The translations under genes were made by a program, and so were the position numbers. Of a DNA stretch of 64,000 nt, positions 16,801-25,088 are shown piece after piece. The stretch spans positions 1-64,000 of the forward strand of contig CAWEBZ010000002.1 of assembly GCA_963807425.1 (NCBI GenBank), read 5' to 3'. Every line of letters starts with the position of its first letter. Within the stretch, counting starts at the first letter, position 1. The notes below the pieces were generated by a model, which had not been told where the DNA came from, made no database searches, and was given only the letters and a program-made list of their open reading frames with translations. Source of the DNA: VRUE01 sp963807425 (lineage in GTDB: Bacteria; Actinomycetota; Thermoleophilia; Solirubrobacterales; 70-9).

Positions 16801-16886
16801 TCTGCCCTCAGTTCTGTGACTTCGCCCCGATCTGCCGCCGCGACCGGGCGCCGGTCGAGGTGGTCGAGGAAGAAGACGAGCGGTGA
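13806..16886 (+). CDS. AddB-like PD-(D/E)XK nuclease subunit
   Basis: About 1026 residues. The N-terminus is a degenerate SF1 helicase-like domain: the P-loop position reads G-P-P-N-S-G-R-A, where GKT/GKS is expected, so ATP binding is probably lost. The C-terminus is a RecB-type nuclease with G-A-I-D-R-V-D-R-D and V-I-D-Y-K-L-A-S (catalytic Asp and Lys). One cysteine in L-C-S-Y-R-W and three in V-C-P-Q-F-C-D-F-A-P-I-C match the Fe-S cluster pattern of AddB nucleases. It acts with the next gene in double-strand-break end resection. The start could be ATG 13806 or 13824. GTGA overlap with the AddA-like gene. Confidence 0.85.
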   Translation: MLERPPMSLDLIHGPPNSGRAGLIRRSLHAVLDRDPVLVVPTADDVYAFERELSQEGAILGATVTNFDGLFRTVAAAGAPPGIELTPAQRLGAVAAAVEEQRGRLGPLRNSARRPGFAYALTRLLDELQGAGLEPVDVEAVAGTLEGSAYLGDIATLFAAYSRIRDGLGRVDAHGVARTAIDLLLETGDRWRARPVFLYGLDDLTRNQLDLIGALAKTAEVTIALPYEEGNAALAARGELLRGLRKIGLDSVRETEPQAANTDSPLLFHLERSFGATEPARKAPDGTLTVLRSAGERGEAEAIGTEVAKLIAAGADPEGIAIVVRDPGRRGPLLSSVLESYGVHIALDAEVGVTATAVGGALVALLEAELGGGRVSDLLRYMRGPSGLSARKVDWFERKVRRERVQSVEAALRLWRSRHGDLPEDLAALRQAGQQPAAVAVAAAAVASTMAGRIQRHAVAGGHGPGTGAELEARAGGAIANALGERAELEGLAPEPRSLGRSLAELTVRTWTGPATGRVRIGGPGRLRAARFDDVFVASLQDGEFPRREGRTDPFLSESQRGELGLPPRRDEEAEERYLFHASLALPRRRLFLSYRDSDENGAAEARSPFLDDVNRLLELRSPAGSEDETLAAELTRGRDLAQVVHRTSDAPSERELARSIAARGQTVDTGALLTGAEAPEESAARIAGWLVRAGEAELATRAPGPLGNPAVLERLASVGAYGGTTLEGFDLCSYRWFVSHELRPERLDPAPDPLVQGGIMHAALEQLYREAPGGDPLPRPRSLAAWTGRGREIVAEIAAERGLAEHPVERAILRRVEGLLARFLTEEAARDDRFRPWLLEAAFGEADIAEQPVLEIDDWALHGAIDRVDRDADGRALVIDYKLASSVSPRAKLEEEAKLQLQLYLIAVAELWDAPTVGGIYHPMRASSQRRPRGAVLDEATEALASYNLSRTDVVDREDFEEMLGEARGRAGGIVARIRAGDIRRDPGPRQGLRNHGVCPQFCDFAPICRRDRAPVEVVEEEDER

Positions 16887-19800
16887 GCGGACGCCCCCCC
16901 ACCCCGGAGCAAGCGGCAGCGATCGCGGTCGATGCCCGCTCGATCCTGGTCGAAGCGGGCGCGGGCACCGGCAAGACCGGCGTAATGGTCGACCGCTACT
17001 GCCGGTTGGTCTGCGAGGAGGGTGTCCCGCCCGACGCCGTGCTCGCCTTCACCTTCACCGACAAGGCCGCTGCCGAGCTGCGCGAGCGGATCCGCACGAC
17101 GATCGAAGAGCGTGCCCGCGCCGGCTCGAAGCGTGCCGGCGAGCTACTGCCCGGCCTCGGCAGTGCCTGGGTGACGACCATCCACGGCTTCTGCAACCGG
17201 CTGCTGGCCGGTCACCCGGTCGCCGCCGGGATCGACCCCCGGTTCCGGGTGCTCGACGCAACGGAGGCGGAGCGCGCCGCGGACGAGGCATTCGACCGTG
17301 CCCTCGAAGACTTCCTGTCCGAGGGCGGAGTCGACCGTGAAGAACTCGTGGCCAGCTTCGACATCCCCGGGCTGCGGGCGATCGTCGCCGGCGTCCACGC
17401 CGAGCTGCGCAGCCGCGGTCAGGCCGAGCCGCGCCTGCCCACCCAGCCGGAGCCAGACGTGGGCGAGGCGCTGCGCCACGCCTCCAGGGTCGCTGCGGCA
17501 ACCCTGGAGGAGCTGAAGCCGACCAACGGCAACCGCGAGGAGGTCGAGCGGGGGCTGGAGGCGCTCGGCGCGCTCGAGGGGACGGTCCCCGATCTCGACG
17601 CGATCGCGACACTGCGAACCGAGAGCCGGGCTAAGCCGCTCGCCCCCTACCGGGAGGCGATCGACGCCCTGCTCAGCCGCGCCGCCGAGGCGGGTGAGGG
17701 AGGCGAGGCATACCGCAACCTGGCAGCGCTCCTGGATCTGTTTTCGGCGCGCTTCGCGGTGGCCAAGGAGCGGCGAGCGGGTCTCGACTTCGAGGACCTA
17801 CAGCTGCTCGCCGCCCGGCTTCTGGAGCGAACCGAGATCGGCGCCGGCTACCGCAACCGCTTCCGCCACCTGCTCGTTGACGAGTTCCAGGACACGAACC
17901 GGTTGCAGCTGAGGCTGATCGAGGCGCTGCGCGGCCCCCAAACTCGGTTGATGGTGGTCGGCGACGAGCTGCAGTCGATCTACGGCTTCCGCCATGCCGA
18001 CCTCGACGTCTTCCGCGAGCAGCGGCGGCGGATCGGGGACGCCGCGGACGGTGAGGTGCTGGCGCTGAGCGGAAACTTCCGTTCGCGGCCCGAGCTGATC
18101 GGGGCAGTCAACGCAATCGGCGAACGCCTGCTGGGCGAGAGCTACATGCCGCTGCGGGTCGGCACGACCCCGGCCGAGGAGAAGCCCGCGGGCGGTGGCT
18201 CTGCGGTCGAGCTGCTGCTGACCGGCCGCGACGGCTGGGACGCCGAGGGGATCGACCTGGAGCCGGCGACCGACGCCCGTACGCCGGTCAGCATCCTGGC
18301 CGAAGCTCGCAACCTCGCCGCGCGCCTGCGCGAGCTGGTCGACGCCGGCGTCAAACGCGGCTCGATCGTGGTCCTGCTGCGTGCCTTCACCCACCTCGAC
18401 GCCCACGAGGACTCGCTGGAGCGAGCGGGCCTGCGCCCCTACGTGGTCGGCGGGCGCGGCTACTGGTCCCAGCAGCAAGTCGCGGACGTCTGCGCCCTGC
18501 TGGCGACGATCGCCAACCCGCTTGACGACCAGGCGCTGCTCGGCGCCCTTGCCTCGCCCGCCTGCGGCGCAGCCCCCGACACGCTCTGGCTGCTGCGAGC
18601 CGCCGCAGGCCGCGGCCGCCACCTTTGGCCGGCGATCGAGGTCGCGACGCAGGTAGGAGAGGAGGAACTGGCAAAGCCGGACCTGCTGGAGTCGATCCCC
18701 GCCGCCGAGCTGGCCCTGCTGCGCGGCTTCAGGGAGGCGATCGCGGAGCTGCGCCGACGCGCGCCCCTGCTGTCCTTGCCGGGACTGATCGACGCCGCGG
18801 TCGCCGAGACCGGCTACGACCTGGCGATCTTGATGCGTCGCTCGGGCGAGGCCCGCTTCGCCAACGTGCGCAAGCTGATGCGGATGGCAAGCGAGTACGA
18901 GTCCGCCGAGGGCCGGGACCTCCGTGGCCTGCTCGACTTCCTCGCGGCGCGGGCCAGCGCCGACGCCGACCCGCAGGCGGCGACCGCCGTCGAGGGCCAC
19001 GACGGCGTGCGGATCATGACCGTGCACAGCGCCAAGGGCCTGGAGTTCGAGGTGGTCGCCATCCCCGGGCTCTCGCGCGGCCTGCTGGCCGCGACCCGTA
19101 CGCCGCCGCTGACGATCGGCCACGAGCACGAGTCGCCGCGCGTCGGGATGCAACTGCGCCGCCTCGGCGCTGGGGCGATCAACCTCTACGACTACCGCGA
19201 GCTTTGCGAGGAAGCGCGCGAGCGTGACGCCGCCGAGGAGCTGCGCCTCTTCCACGTCGGCGCGACCCGGGCGCAAGAGCGGCTGATCCTCAGCGGCGTG
19301 ATCCAGCCGAAGCCGCCCAACCCCACCGCCGGCATGGCCGTCGCCGAGCGGATTACCGCCGCCTTCGAGATCGACCGCGAACGGGACTCCTCGGTCGCGA
19401 TCCCGGCCCCGCAGCCTCGTCCCGGTCTGGCGGCGAGCTTCCCGGCCGCCGAGATGACCGTAAGCGTGAACCTCCCCTCCCCCGAGCGGGCGGCGGAGCT
19501 GACCAAGACCTGGCGCGACGACGACGCCGCTCCGGCCGCGGGCGAAGGCCCAGCACCGCTGCTTCGCCGCACGCCGCCACCGGTGCCGAACGCACCGCTC
19601 TCCTACACCGCGATCTCGGCGCGCGCCGAGCTGATGGAGGAGACCGCGGGCGAGGGCGGGGTCGCGGGCCCGATCCGGGTGCCCAGGGATACTGACCGCG
19701 AGGCTGCCGTCGCGCGTGGCATCGCGGTCCACGCGATGCTCGAGTGGAGTCAGGCCAACCGCTGGCGAGAGCCTGCCGAGGAGCTGATCCGGCTCCTCGC

Positions 19801-20263
19801 CTGCGATGCCGGCATCGAGGACGGCGCAGCAGCGGCGGACCTGCTGACGCCGTTCCGGGCCTGGACCGCATCGCGACTCTTCGCCGAGCGGATCGAGCCG
19901 GCGCGGCGGACCCGGGCCGAGGTGCCGTTGCTGACTCAGCTTTGCGGGACCGTTATGCGCGGCTCGATCGACCTTCTGGTCGAGGACGACGACAAGCCGC
20001 CGCTGGTCGTCGACTACAAGACCGACCGCCTCGGCGACTCGACCCCCGGCGAGCATGCCGAGCGTTACGAGACCCAGCGAGACCTCTACGCGCTCGCGGT
20101 CGCCGAGGCCCTCGGCGCCGAGCTGGTCGAGGTCGCCTACGTCTTCCTCGAGCAACCCGAGCAGCCTGTCCTGCGATCCCTAGACCCGGCGGCGATTGCC
20201 GCCGGGCGGCGCCGGCTAGAAGAAGCTATCGAGGCGATCCGCGCGGGACGTGCCCTCTCTTAA
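16883..20263 (+). CDS. AddA-like UvrD helicase/nuclease
   Basis: The 1126-residue product has the complete SF1A helicase set: Walker A E-A-G-A-G-T-G-K-T, motif Ia F-T-F-T-D-K-A-A, motif II V-D-E-F-Q-D-T, motif III G-D-E-L-Q-S-I-Y-G-F-R, motif IV N-F-R-S, motif V T-V-H-S-A-K-G-L-E-F and motif VI V-G-A-T-R-A. The C-terminal RecB-like nuclease shows R-G-S-I-D-L-L and V-V-D-Y-K-T-D. It is the motor of an ATP-dependent helicase-nuclease (AddAB/AdnAB class) that resects double-strand ends for recombination. The start GTG overlaps the upstream stop (GTGA), implying coupled synthesis of the two subunits. Confidence 0.92.
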   Translation: MSGRPPTPEQAAAIAVDARSILVEAGAGTGKTGVMVDRYCRLVCEEGVPPDAVLAFTFTDKAAAELRERIRTTIEERARAGSKRAGELLPGLGSAWVTTIHGFCNRLLAGHPVAAGIDPRFRVLDATEAERAADEAFDRALEDFLSEGGVDREELVASFDIPGLRAIVAGVHAELRSRGQAEPRLPTQPEPDVGEALRHASRVAAATLEELKPTNGNREEVERGLEALGALEGTVPDLDAIATLRTESRAKPLAPYREAIDALLSRAAEAGEGGEAYRNLAALLDLFSARFAVAKERRAGLDFEDLQLLAARLLERTEIGAGYRNRFRHLLVDEFQDTNRLQLRLIEALRGPQTRLMVVGDELQSIYGFRHADLDVFREQRRRIGDAADGEVLALSGNFRSRPELIGAVNAIGERLLGESYMPLRVGTTPAEEKPAGGGSAVELLLTGRDGWDAEGIDLEPATDARTPVSILAEARNLAARLRELVDAGVKRGSIVVLLRAFTHLDAHEDSLERAGLRPYVVGGRGYWSQQQVADVCALLATIANPLDDQALLGALASPACGAAPDTLWLLRAAAGRGRHLWPAIEVATQVGEEELAKPDLLESIPAAELALLRGFREAIAELRRRAPLLSLPGLIDAAVAETGYDLAILMRRSGEARFANVRKLMRMASEYESAEGRDLRGLLDFLAARASADADPQAATAVEGHDGVRIMTVHSAKGLEFEVVAIPGLSRGLLAATRTPPLTIGHEHESPRVGMQLRRLGAGAINLYDYRELCEEARERDAAEELRLFHVGATRAQERLILSGVIQPKPPNPTAGMAVAERITAAFEIDRERDSSVAIPAPQPRPGLAASFPAAEMTVSVNLPSPERAAELTKTWRDDDAAPAAGEGPAPLLRRTPPPVPNAPLSYTAISARAELMEETAGEGGVAGPIRVPRDTDREAAVARGIAVHAMLEWSQANRWREPAEELIRLLACDAGIEDGAAAADLLTPFRAWTASRLFAERIEPARRTRAEVPLLTQLCGTVMRGSIDLLVEDDDKPPLVVDYKTDRLGDSTPGEHAERYETQRDLYALAVAEALGAELVEVAYVFLEQPEQPVLRSLDPAAIAAGRRRLEEAIEAIRAGRALS

Positions 20264-20298
20264 GCACCCATATGGGCACATAAAAGGTGGCACGTCCC
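20245..20298. repeat. Palindromic structure over the addA-like 3' end
   Basis: GGGACGTGCC (20245-20254) is repeated inverted as GGCACGTCCC (20289-20298), giving a 10-bp stem. Its loop holds a second perfect palindrome, CCCATATGGG (20267-20276). The stop codon of the helicase gene (20261-20263) lies inside the loop. There is no U-run. It sits between convergent genes and ends 3 bp before the xseB stop, so it could serve both as a transcript end. Confidence 0.55.
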
Positions 20299-20300
20299 CT

Positions 20301-20558
20301 CTACTGGGGCTGGGCTGGCTGCTCCAGCCTTGCCGCCAGCTCGTCGAGCTTCAGCTCCTTCAGCCCCTCACCGACGGCGTCGAGCTCGGCAGTGCAGTAG
20401 GTGACCAGCTCGCGTCCCTCCCCGCAGAGATCGAGGGTTTCTCGTAGACCCGCCTGACCGGAGTCGAGCCGGTCGATGATCTGCTCGAGGCGCTCGACGG
20501 CGGCCTCGTAGGACTCAGGCTCCGCTCGCGGGCTCTGGTCTCGCTCTGACTCGGCCAT
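20301..20558 (-). CDS. xseB: Exodeoxyribonuclease VII small subunit
   Basis: The 85-residue acidic helical protein has the XseB signature S-Y-E-A-A-V-E-R-L-E-Q-I-I-D-R-L-D followed by G-x-L-R-E-T-L-D-L-C-G-E-G. It pairs with XseA to degrade single-stranded DNA to short oligonucleotides. The ATG at 20558 lies inside the 3' end of xseA (44-bp overlap), as expected for coupled subunits. Its stop is convergent with the AddA-like gene. Confidence 0.9.
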   Translation of the reverse strand: MAESERDQSPRAEPESYEAAVERLEQIIDRLDSGQAGLRETLDLCGEGRELVTYCTAELDAVGEGLKELKLDELAARLEQPAQPQ

Positions 20559-21801
20559 CGCTGAAGCGCAGACTAATCTCATCCTCGGCGCGTGCTCGCG
20601 CGGCACTCGTGATCGGCTCGCCGTCGACGGTCTCCGCCAACGCATAGCCGCGCTCCAGCGTCCGTTCGGGGTCGTGGGCACGAAGTGCCACCTCCGCCCG
20701 GTGCAGCGCCTCTCGCTGCCGCTCCATGTCTGGGCCGGCAGCCCGGCGGCGGGCCCGCTCGAGGACGACCGTCGCGAGTCGCCGCTGAAACCCCAGTCGC
20801 TCCGTGATGCCGCGTTCTGAAGCGGCGCGGATCTCGCGGGTCTTCTGGTTGAGGGCGAGCCGCTCGCGGCGCAGAGCGCGGCCGGGACCGCGGGCAAGGG
20901 CGACCAGGTGAGGCGTGCGAGCTCGCACCGCTCCCTCGGCGGCCCGGCCCAGCGAGGCGATGCCGCGCTCAAGCCCCCGGCGCGCCGCGACGCAGTCGAG
21001 CGGCACAGCGGCCTCAGCGGCGTGGGTCGGGGTCGAGCAGGTCAGAGCAGCGACGTCGTCGATCAAGGTCGAGTCGCGCTCGTGGCCGACGGCGCTGATC
21101 ACCGGCACCCGCAGCATCGCCACCGTGCGGCAGAGCGTCTCGTCGCAGAAGGCCCAGAGATCGGCGAGGCTGCCACCGCCGCGGGTGACGACGATCGCCT
21201 CGACTTCCGGCTGCGCGGCAAGGCCCTGGATCGCCGCCGCGATTGCCGGCGCCGCATGGCGGTCCTGAACCGGAGCGAAGGCCCAGACCACCGTCCCGTG
21301 CCAGCCACGGCGCTCGAAGCCGGCGAGCAGGTCGCGTCGCGCGGCCCCGGTCTCCGCCGTGACCACCCCGATCGTCTTTGGCAGCAGCGGCCGTGCCAGC
21401 TGCTTCTGCAGCTCGAACAGCCCTTCCGCATGCAGCTGCTTGCGCAGGGCGACGAGCCTGGCGAGGAGGTCGCCCTCGCCGGCCAGGCGCAGGTGCGTGA
21501 CCCGGAAGGAGAAGCCGGGCGAGGAGGTCGCGCTGCCGGGGAAGTAGTCGGGCCCACCGGCGATCACCACCTCGGCGCCATCGCGCAGAGCCCCCTCCGC
21601 CAAACCCAGCTTCTCCAGCTCGCTGGCCCAGATCGTGCAGGGCACCGCGCCGTCGCTGTCACGCAGCTCCAAGTAGGTCTGCTTCGCCGTGTGTCGCAGG
21701 CCCGTGACCTCGCCGATCAGCTGCACACGCGCTCTCTTGCGCAGCTCATCGCGCAGAGTCTTCGCGTAGCGGCCAACCGGAAACGGCCCAGGCAATCCCA
21801 C
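20515..21801 (-). CDS. xseA: Exodeoxyribonuclease VII large subunit
   Basis: The 428-residue product has an N-terminal OB-fold (about residues 1-105, with V-Q-L-I-G-E-V-T-G and Y-L-E-L-R-D) and the XseA core, including P-K-T-I-G-V-V-T-A-E-T-G-A, V-V-T-R-G-G-G-S-L-A-D-L-W-A-F and S-A-V-G-H-E-R-D-S-T-L-I-D. These are diagnostic for the catalytic subunit of exonuclease VII. The C-terminus is the usual coiled, arginine-rich region. It overlaps xseB and follows the HxlR gene by 27 bp on the same strand. It sits beside the AddAB-like pair, forming a DNA-repair neighbourhood. Confidence 0.93.
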   Translation of the reverse strand: MGLPGPFPVGRYAKTLRDELRKRARVQLIGEVTGLRHTAKQTYLELRDSDGAVPCTIWASELEKLGLAEGALRDGAEVVIAGGPDYFPGSATSSPGFSFRVTHLRLAGEGDLLARLVALRKQLHAEGLFELQKQLARPLLPKTIGVVTAETGAARRDLLAGFERRGWHGTVVWAFAPVQDRHAAPAIAAAIQGLAAQPEVEAIVVTRGGGSLADLWAFCDETLCRTVAMLRVPVISAVGHERDSTLIDDVAALTCSTPTHAAEAAVPLDCVAARRGLERGIASLGRAAEGAVRARTPHLVALARGPGRALRRERLALNQKTREIRAASERGITERLGFQRRLATVVLERARRRAAGPDMERQREALHRAEVALRAHDPERTLERGYALAETVDGEPITSAARARAEDEISLRFSDGRVRARPEPASGA

Positions 21802-21828
21802 GCGATCAGGCTAGACCGGGATGCGGCG

Positions 21829-22173
21829 TCAGCCGGTTCGGTTCCAGCGCCTGGCCCACTGGCGCAGCTCGCGAATCGCCGGACGCAGCTCAGCGCCCTT
21901 CGCGGTCAGCGAATAGGTAACGCGGACGGGGGCGCCAGGCTCGACCTCGCGCTCGACCACGCCCTCCTCCTCCAGCTCGCGCAAACGCTGCGAGAGCAAG
22001 CGGTCCGAGAGGCCCGGCACAGCCCGCGCCAGCTCGCCGAAGCGCAGCGGACGTTCGGTTAGAGCACAGAGGATCGCTCCGGTCCAGCGCTTTCCGATCA
22101 GCTCGATTGCCGCATGAAAATGCGGGCAGACGCCCTGAACGGACTGATCTTGGGTCGGGGACCCTACCTCCAC
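21829..22173 (-). CDS. HxlR-family transcriptional regulator
   Basis: A 114-residue winged helix-turn-helix protein of the HxlR family: V-C-P-H-F-H-A-A-I-E-L-I-G-K-R-W near the N-terminus, R-F-G-E-L-A-R-A-V-P-G-L-S-D-R-L-L-S-Q as recognition region, then L-E-E-E-G-V-V-E-R. One cysteine near residue 16 occupies the position that is redox-active in some family members (YodB/HypR type), but that role is only inferred. A matching inverted repeat sits just upstream (22186-22200), consistent with autoregulation. xseA follows by 27 bp and may be read through. Confidence 0.88.
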   Translation of the reverse strand: MEVGSPTQDQSVQGVCPHFHAAIELIGKRWTGAILCALTERPLRFGELARAVPGLSDRLLSQRLRELEEEGVVEREVEPGAPVRVTYSLTAKGAELRPAIRELRQWARRWNRTG

Positions 22174-22185
22174 TGCACCCTTGAG

Positions 22186-22200
22186 CTTACTGAACGTAAG
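22186..22200. promoter_or_regulatory. Inverted repeat, candidate HxlR operator
   Basis: CTTAC (22186-22190) and GTAAG (22196-22200) form a perfect inverted repeat with a 5-bp spacer, 13 bp upstream of the HxlR start codon. This spacing and TTAC/GTAA form resemble reported sites of HxlR-type regulators. Autorepression is the likely role. Confidence 0.5.
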
Positions 22201-22211
22201 TGACGGGCCTC

Positions 22212-23354
22212 TCAGCCAGTACAGGGACCAGTGTCGACGGCGATCGCCGTCTCTCCCAGAGCCTCCCGTACGACCTCGTTGGGGACGACGAAACCGCCGG
22301 CGGCTCCCGAGGTCGTCGCAGCGAACACCGTGCCCAGCACCCGGCCGTCGTCGTCGACCAGCGGGCCGCCGGAGTTGCCGCTGCGAACGCTGCCGCGCAG
22401 CGAGGCGATCGGGCGGCGAATCGGCCCGCGGCCATAGGAGTCCTCGCTGATCGTCTCCTGGGTTTCGCCGAGGCGGGCGGGGGCGGCTGAGTAGGGGCCG
22501 TTCTCCGGATAGCCGAGCACCGCGCCGGCGGTTCCGCGGCTTGGCTCTCGCACCATCGCCAGCGCCGGAAGATCGGCACCGATGCGAAGCAGCGCAAGAT
22601 CGTTGCTGGGGTCGTAGTGAACTGGCGTCGCCTCCAGCGAGGCTCCGGTCTGGGTCGTAACCGTGGTGTCTTCCTCGCCGGCGATGACATGGGCGTTGGT
22701 GACGACAAGCCCTGGAGCGACGACCCAGCCGGAACCCTCAACCCCGAGCCCACAGCTGGTGCCCAGGACCCTGACGACGGAACGGCCCGCTCGTACCACG
22801 TCGGGATCGAGAGCGACGGCCGAGTCGGGTGGGGCAACCGGCGTGGCCGGCCCGAGGATCGAGGGGGCAGGATCGACGCGGTCGAGTGCGTTGAGCAGCG
22901 GTCCGGAGGGTGGCAACACGTCGTTGAGGCCACGCAAGATCAGCGAGCGCTGCACGTCAGCACGCAGCTGGTCGGTCCCCGGAGCGTGCAGCGCAACGGC
23001 AGCGAAGACCCAGACGATGCCGAGGGCAACCGACGCGATCAGAGCGGCCCCGCCGGCCCCATCGGCTAGGTGCAAACGCCTGCCCCGGATCATCCGCGAG
23101 CGCAATCCCAGGGCAAAGCTCTCCAGCGTCACCGCAACCAGCGCCCCGCAAAGCAGTGCTCCTAGCGCCGCGCAGAGAGGCGCGTAGGGAGACTCCGATC
23201 CCTGGTTCAGGACCAGCGGACCCACCCGGCTTCCCGCAAAGGCGCCGAATCCGAAGCCGAGAAGGGTCAAAGTGCCGACGATCAAGCCCTGTCGGTATCC
23301 CCAGATCCCAAGCGCCAGCGTGAAGGCGACGATGCCCCAGTCGAGAATAGTCAC
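22212..23354 (-). CDS. MarP-like CvpA-domain membrane serine protease
   Basis: The product from GTG 23354 has 380 residues. The first 130 form four membrane spans of the CvpA type (D-W-G-I-V-A-F-T-L at the start, G-Y-R-Q-G-L-I-V-G). From about residue 180 there is a trypsin-like S1C protease with T-N-A-H-V (His), S-N-D-L-A-L (Asp) and S-G-N-S-G-G-P (Ser). Cysteines in G-T-S-C-G and in the last residues (D-T-G-P-C-T-G) match the disulfide pair known from mycobacterial MarP. Such proteases act outside the membrane in acid or oxidative stress tolerance. Head-to-head with the PBP gene, with only two bases between start codons. Confidence 0.88.
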   Translation of the reverse strand: MTILDWGIVAFTLALGIWGYRQGLIVGTLTLLGFGFGAFAGSRVGPLVLNQGSESPYAPLCAALGALLCGALVAVTLESFALGLRSRMIRGRRLHLADGAGGAALIASVALGIVWVFAAVALHAPGTDQLRADVQRSLILRGLNDVLPPSGPLLNALDRVDPAPSILGPATPVAPPDSAVALDPDVVRAGRSVVRVLGTSCGLGVEGSGWVVAPGLVVTNAHVIAGEEDTTVTTQTGASLEATPVHYDPSNDLALLRIGADLPALAMVREPSRGTAGAVLGYPENGPYSAAPARLGETQETISEDSYGRGPIRRPIASLRGSVRSGNSGGPLVDDDGRVLGTVFAATTSGAAGGFVVPNEVVREALGETAIAVDTGPCTG

Positions 23355-23356
23355 GT

Positions 23357-25087
23357 GTGAATACAAGCAAGCCATCAGCGCAGCAGCGACGGCGACTCGT
23401 CACCCGCACGCTTCCCCTCACCCTGGTCGCGGTGATCGCCTTCGTAGTCGGAGCGATGGCCGGCGCATCCGGATCTCCACACCAGGAAGCAGCCGAGCGC
23501 TTTGCCGAGGCCTGGGCACGGGACGATTTCGACGCGATGTACCGCGAGCTGAGCGACACCTCGCGGCGGGCGATCGACGTTGACGACTTCGTCGTCGCCT
23601 ACCGCGACGCCGAGGAGATCTCGACGCTGCGCTCGCTCGAGCCCGATTCACCCGGGAACTCGGCCTCGGTGGACGGGGCGACGACCGTGCCGGTGGAGAT
23701 CGTCGCGAACACGGTTGCCTTCGGCTCGGTCGAGGGCGACCTCGAACTGCGCTTTGCCGACGACGGCATCGTCTGGGACCCGAGCCTGGTCTTCCCGGGG
23801 CTGCGTCGCGGCGAGCGGCTGGAAAGCGAAACCCAGCTGGCGCCACGCGCACCGATCCTCGCCGGTGACGGCTCGCCGCTTGCCGAAGGGCCGGCCGACG
23901 CGCGCGAACACCCAATGGGCAGCGCCGCGATCGACGTCACCGGCGAAATCGGCATGGCCGAAGAAGGCGAGCTTGCGGCTCTCGCCCGCAAGGGATTCGC
24001 ACCCGAAACCCTCGTCGGCATCAGCGGCCTCGAGCAGGCCTTCAACGCCCGGCTCGCTGGTACGCCCGGTGGATCGCTCCTCGCCGCCTCAGAGCTGGCC
24101 GGCAGTCGGGTGCTCGCGCAGTCGGCACCCAGCCCCGGTACGTCCGTGAAGACGACGATCGACCCTGACCTTCAGCAGTCGGCGGTCTCGGCCCTGGCCG
24201 GCCGAGCCGGCGGGATCGCGGTGCTCGACACCCGCAACGGCGACGTGCGTGCGCTTGCCGGCCAGGCGTTCTCGGCGCCCCAGCCACCCGGCTCCACCTT
24301 CAAGACGATCACCACGATCGCAGCACTGCAAAAGGGCGTCGTCTCGCTCGAGGAGGAATTCGAAATTACCGACGGCGTCAACGTCGGTGGACGCTTCATC
24401 GAAAACGCCAACGGCGAGTTCTGCGGCGGCACCTTTCGCCAAGCGTTTGCCGAGTCGTGCAACGCCGACTTCGCCCCGCTAGGACCGAAGATCGGCAACG
24501 ACGATCTGGTCACGGCCGCAGAGCGCTTCGGCTTCAACTCGCCTCCGACGCTCTACGCCACCCGCATCGTCGAAGAAGTGGACCCAGCGGAATCGACTAT
24601 CCCGACCGAGATCGGCGACGAACTCGATCTCGGCGTGAGCGCGATCGGCCAGGGCGAAGTGCTGGCGACGCCGCTGCAGATGGCAAGCGTCGCACAGACG
24701 ATCGCCAATGACGGCATTCGCCAGCCGACCTCGATCGTCGTCAACCGCAAGCTGCGGCCCGAGTTGAAGCCGACTCGCGTGATGTCGAAGCAGATCGCCG
24801 ATGAACTGACCGAACTGATGGTCGGCGTGGTCACCGGTGGCACCGGAACAGCCGCGGCGATCTCGGAGGCCCAGGTGGCGGGCAAGACCGGCACCGCCGA
24901 GCTCGGTCCCAAGCCCGGCGAAGAGGAATCGGAAACCCCCGAGCAGATCAAGGACGCCTGGTTCACCGCCTTTGCCCCCGCCGACAACCCCCGGCTGGCG
25001 GTCGGGGTCCTCCTGATCGAAGCCGAAGCCGCTGGCGGCGAAGTCGCCGCGCCGGCAGCCGCAGAAGTCCTTTCAGCCGGCCTCTGA
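23357..25087 (+). CDS. Penicillin-binding protein, transpeptidase
   Basis: The 576-residue product (GTG start) has one N-terminal membrane anchor (about residues 19-36), an NTF2-like MecA_N-type domain (about 40-130), a dimerisation region, and a C-terminal transpeptidase with S-T-F-K (active-site Ser, near residue 311), S-C-N (near 366) and K-T-G-T (near 510). It should cross-link peptidoglycan on the outer face of the membrane. There is no transglycosylase domain, so it is class B-like. It diverges from the MarP-like protease; the two may share a regulatory region placed inside their coding ends. Confidence 0.9.
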   Translation: MNTSKPSAQQRRRLVTRTLPLTLVAVIAFVVGAMAGASGSPHQEAAERFAEAWARDDFDAMYRELSDTSRRAIDVDDFVVAYRDAEEISTLRSLEPDSPGNSASVDGATTVPVEIVANTVAFGSVEGDLELRFADDGIVWDPSLVFPGLRRGERLESETQLAPRAPILAGDGSPLAEGPADAREHPMGSAAIDVTGEIGMAEEGELAALARKGFAPETLVGISGLEQAFNARLAGTPGGSLLAASELAGSRVLAQSAPSPGTSVKTTIDPDLQQSAVSALAGRAGGIAVLDTRNGDVRALAGQAFSAPQPPGSTFKTITTIAALQKGVVSLEEEFEITDGVNVGGRFIENANGEFCGGTFRQAFAESCNADFAPLGPKIGNDDLVTAAERFGFNSPPTLYATRIVEEVDPAESTIPTEIGDELDLGVSAIGQGEVLATPLQMASVAQTIANDGIRQPTSIVVNRKLRPELKPTRVMSKQIADELTELMVGVVTGGTGTAAAISEAQVAGKTGTAELGPKPGEEESETPEQIKDAWFTAFAPADNPRLAVGVLLIEAEAAGGEVAAPAAAEVLSAGL

Positions 25088-25088
25088 G

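Noticed and set aside
17798..20155. 785-residue minus-strand open frame opposite the AddA-like gene
   Set aside because: High-GC antisense shadow; the sense strand has the full helicase motif set.
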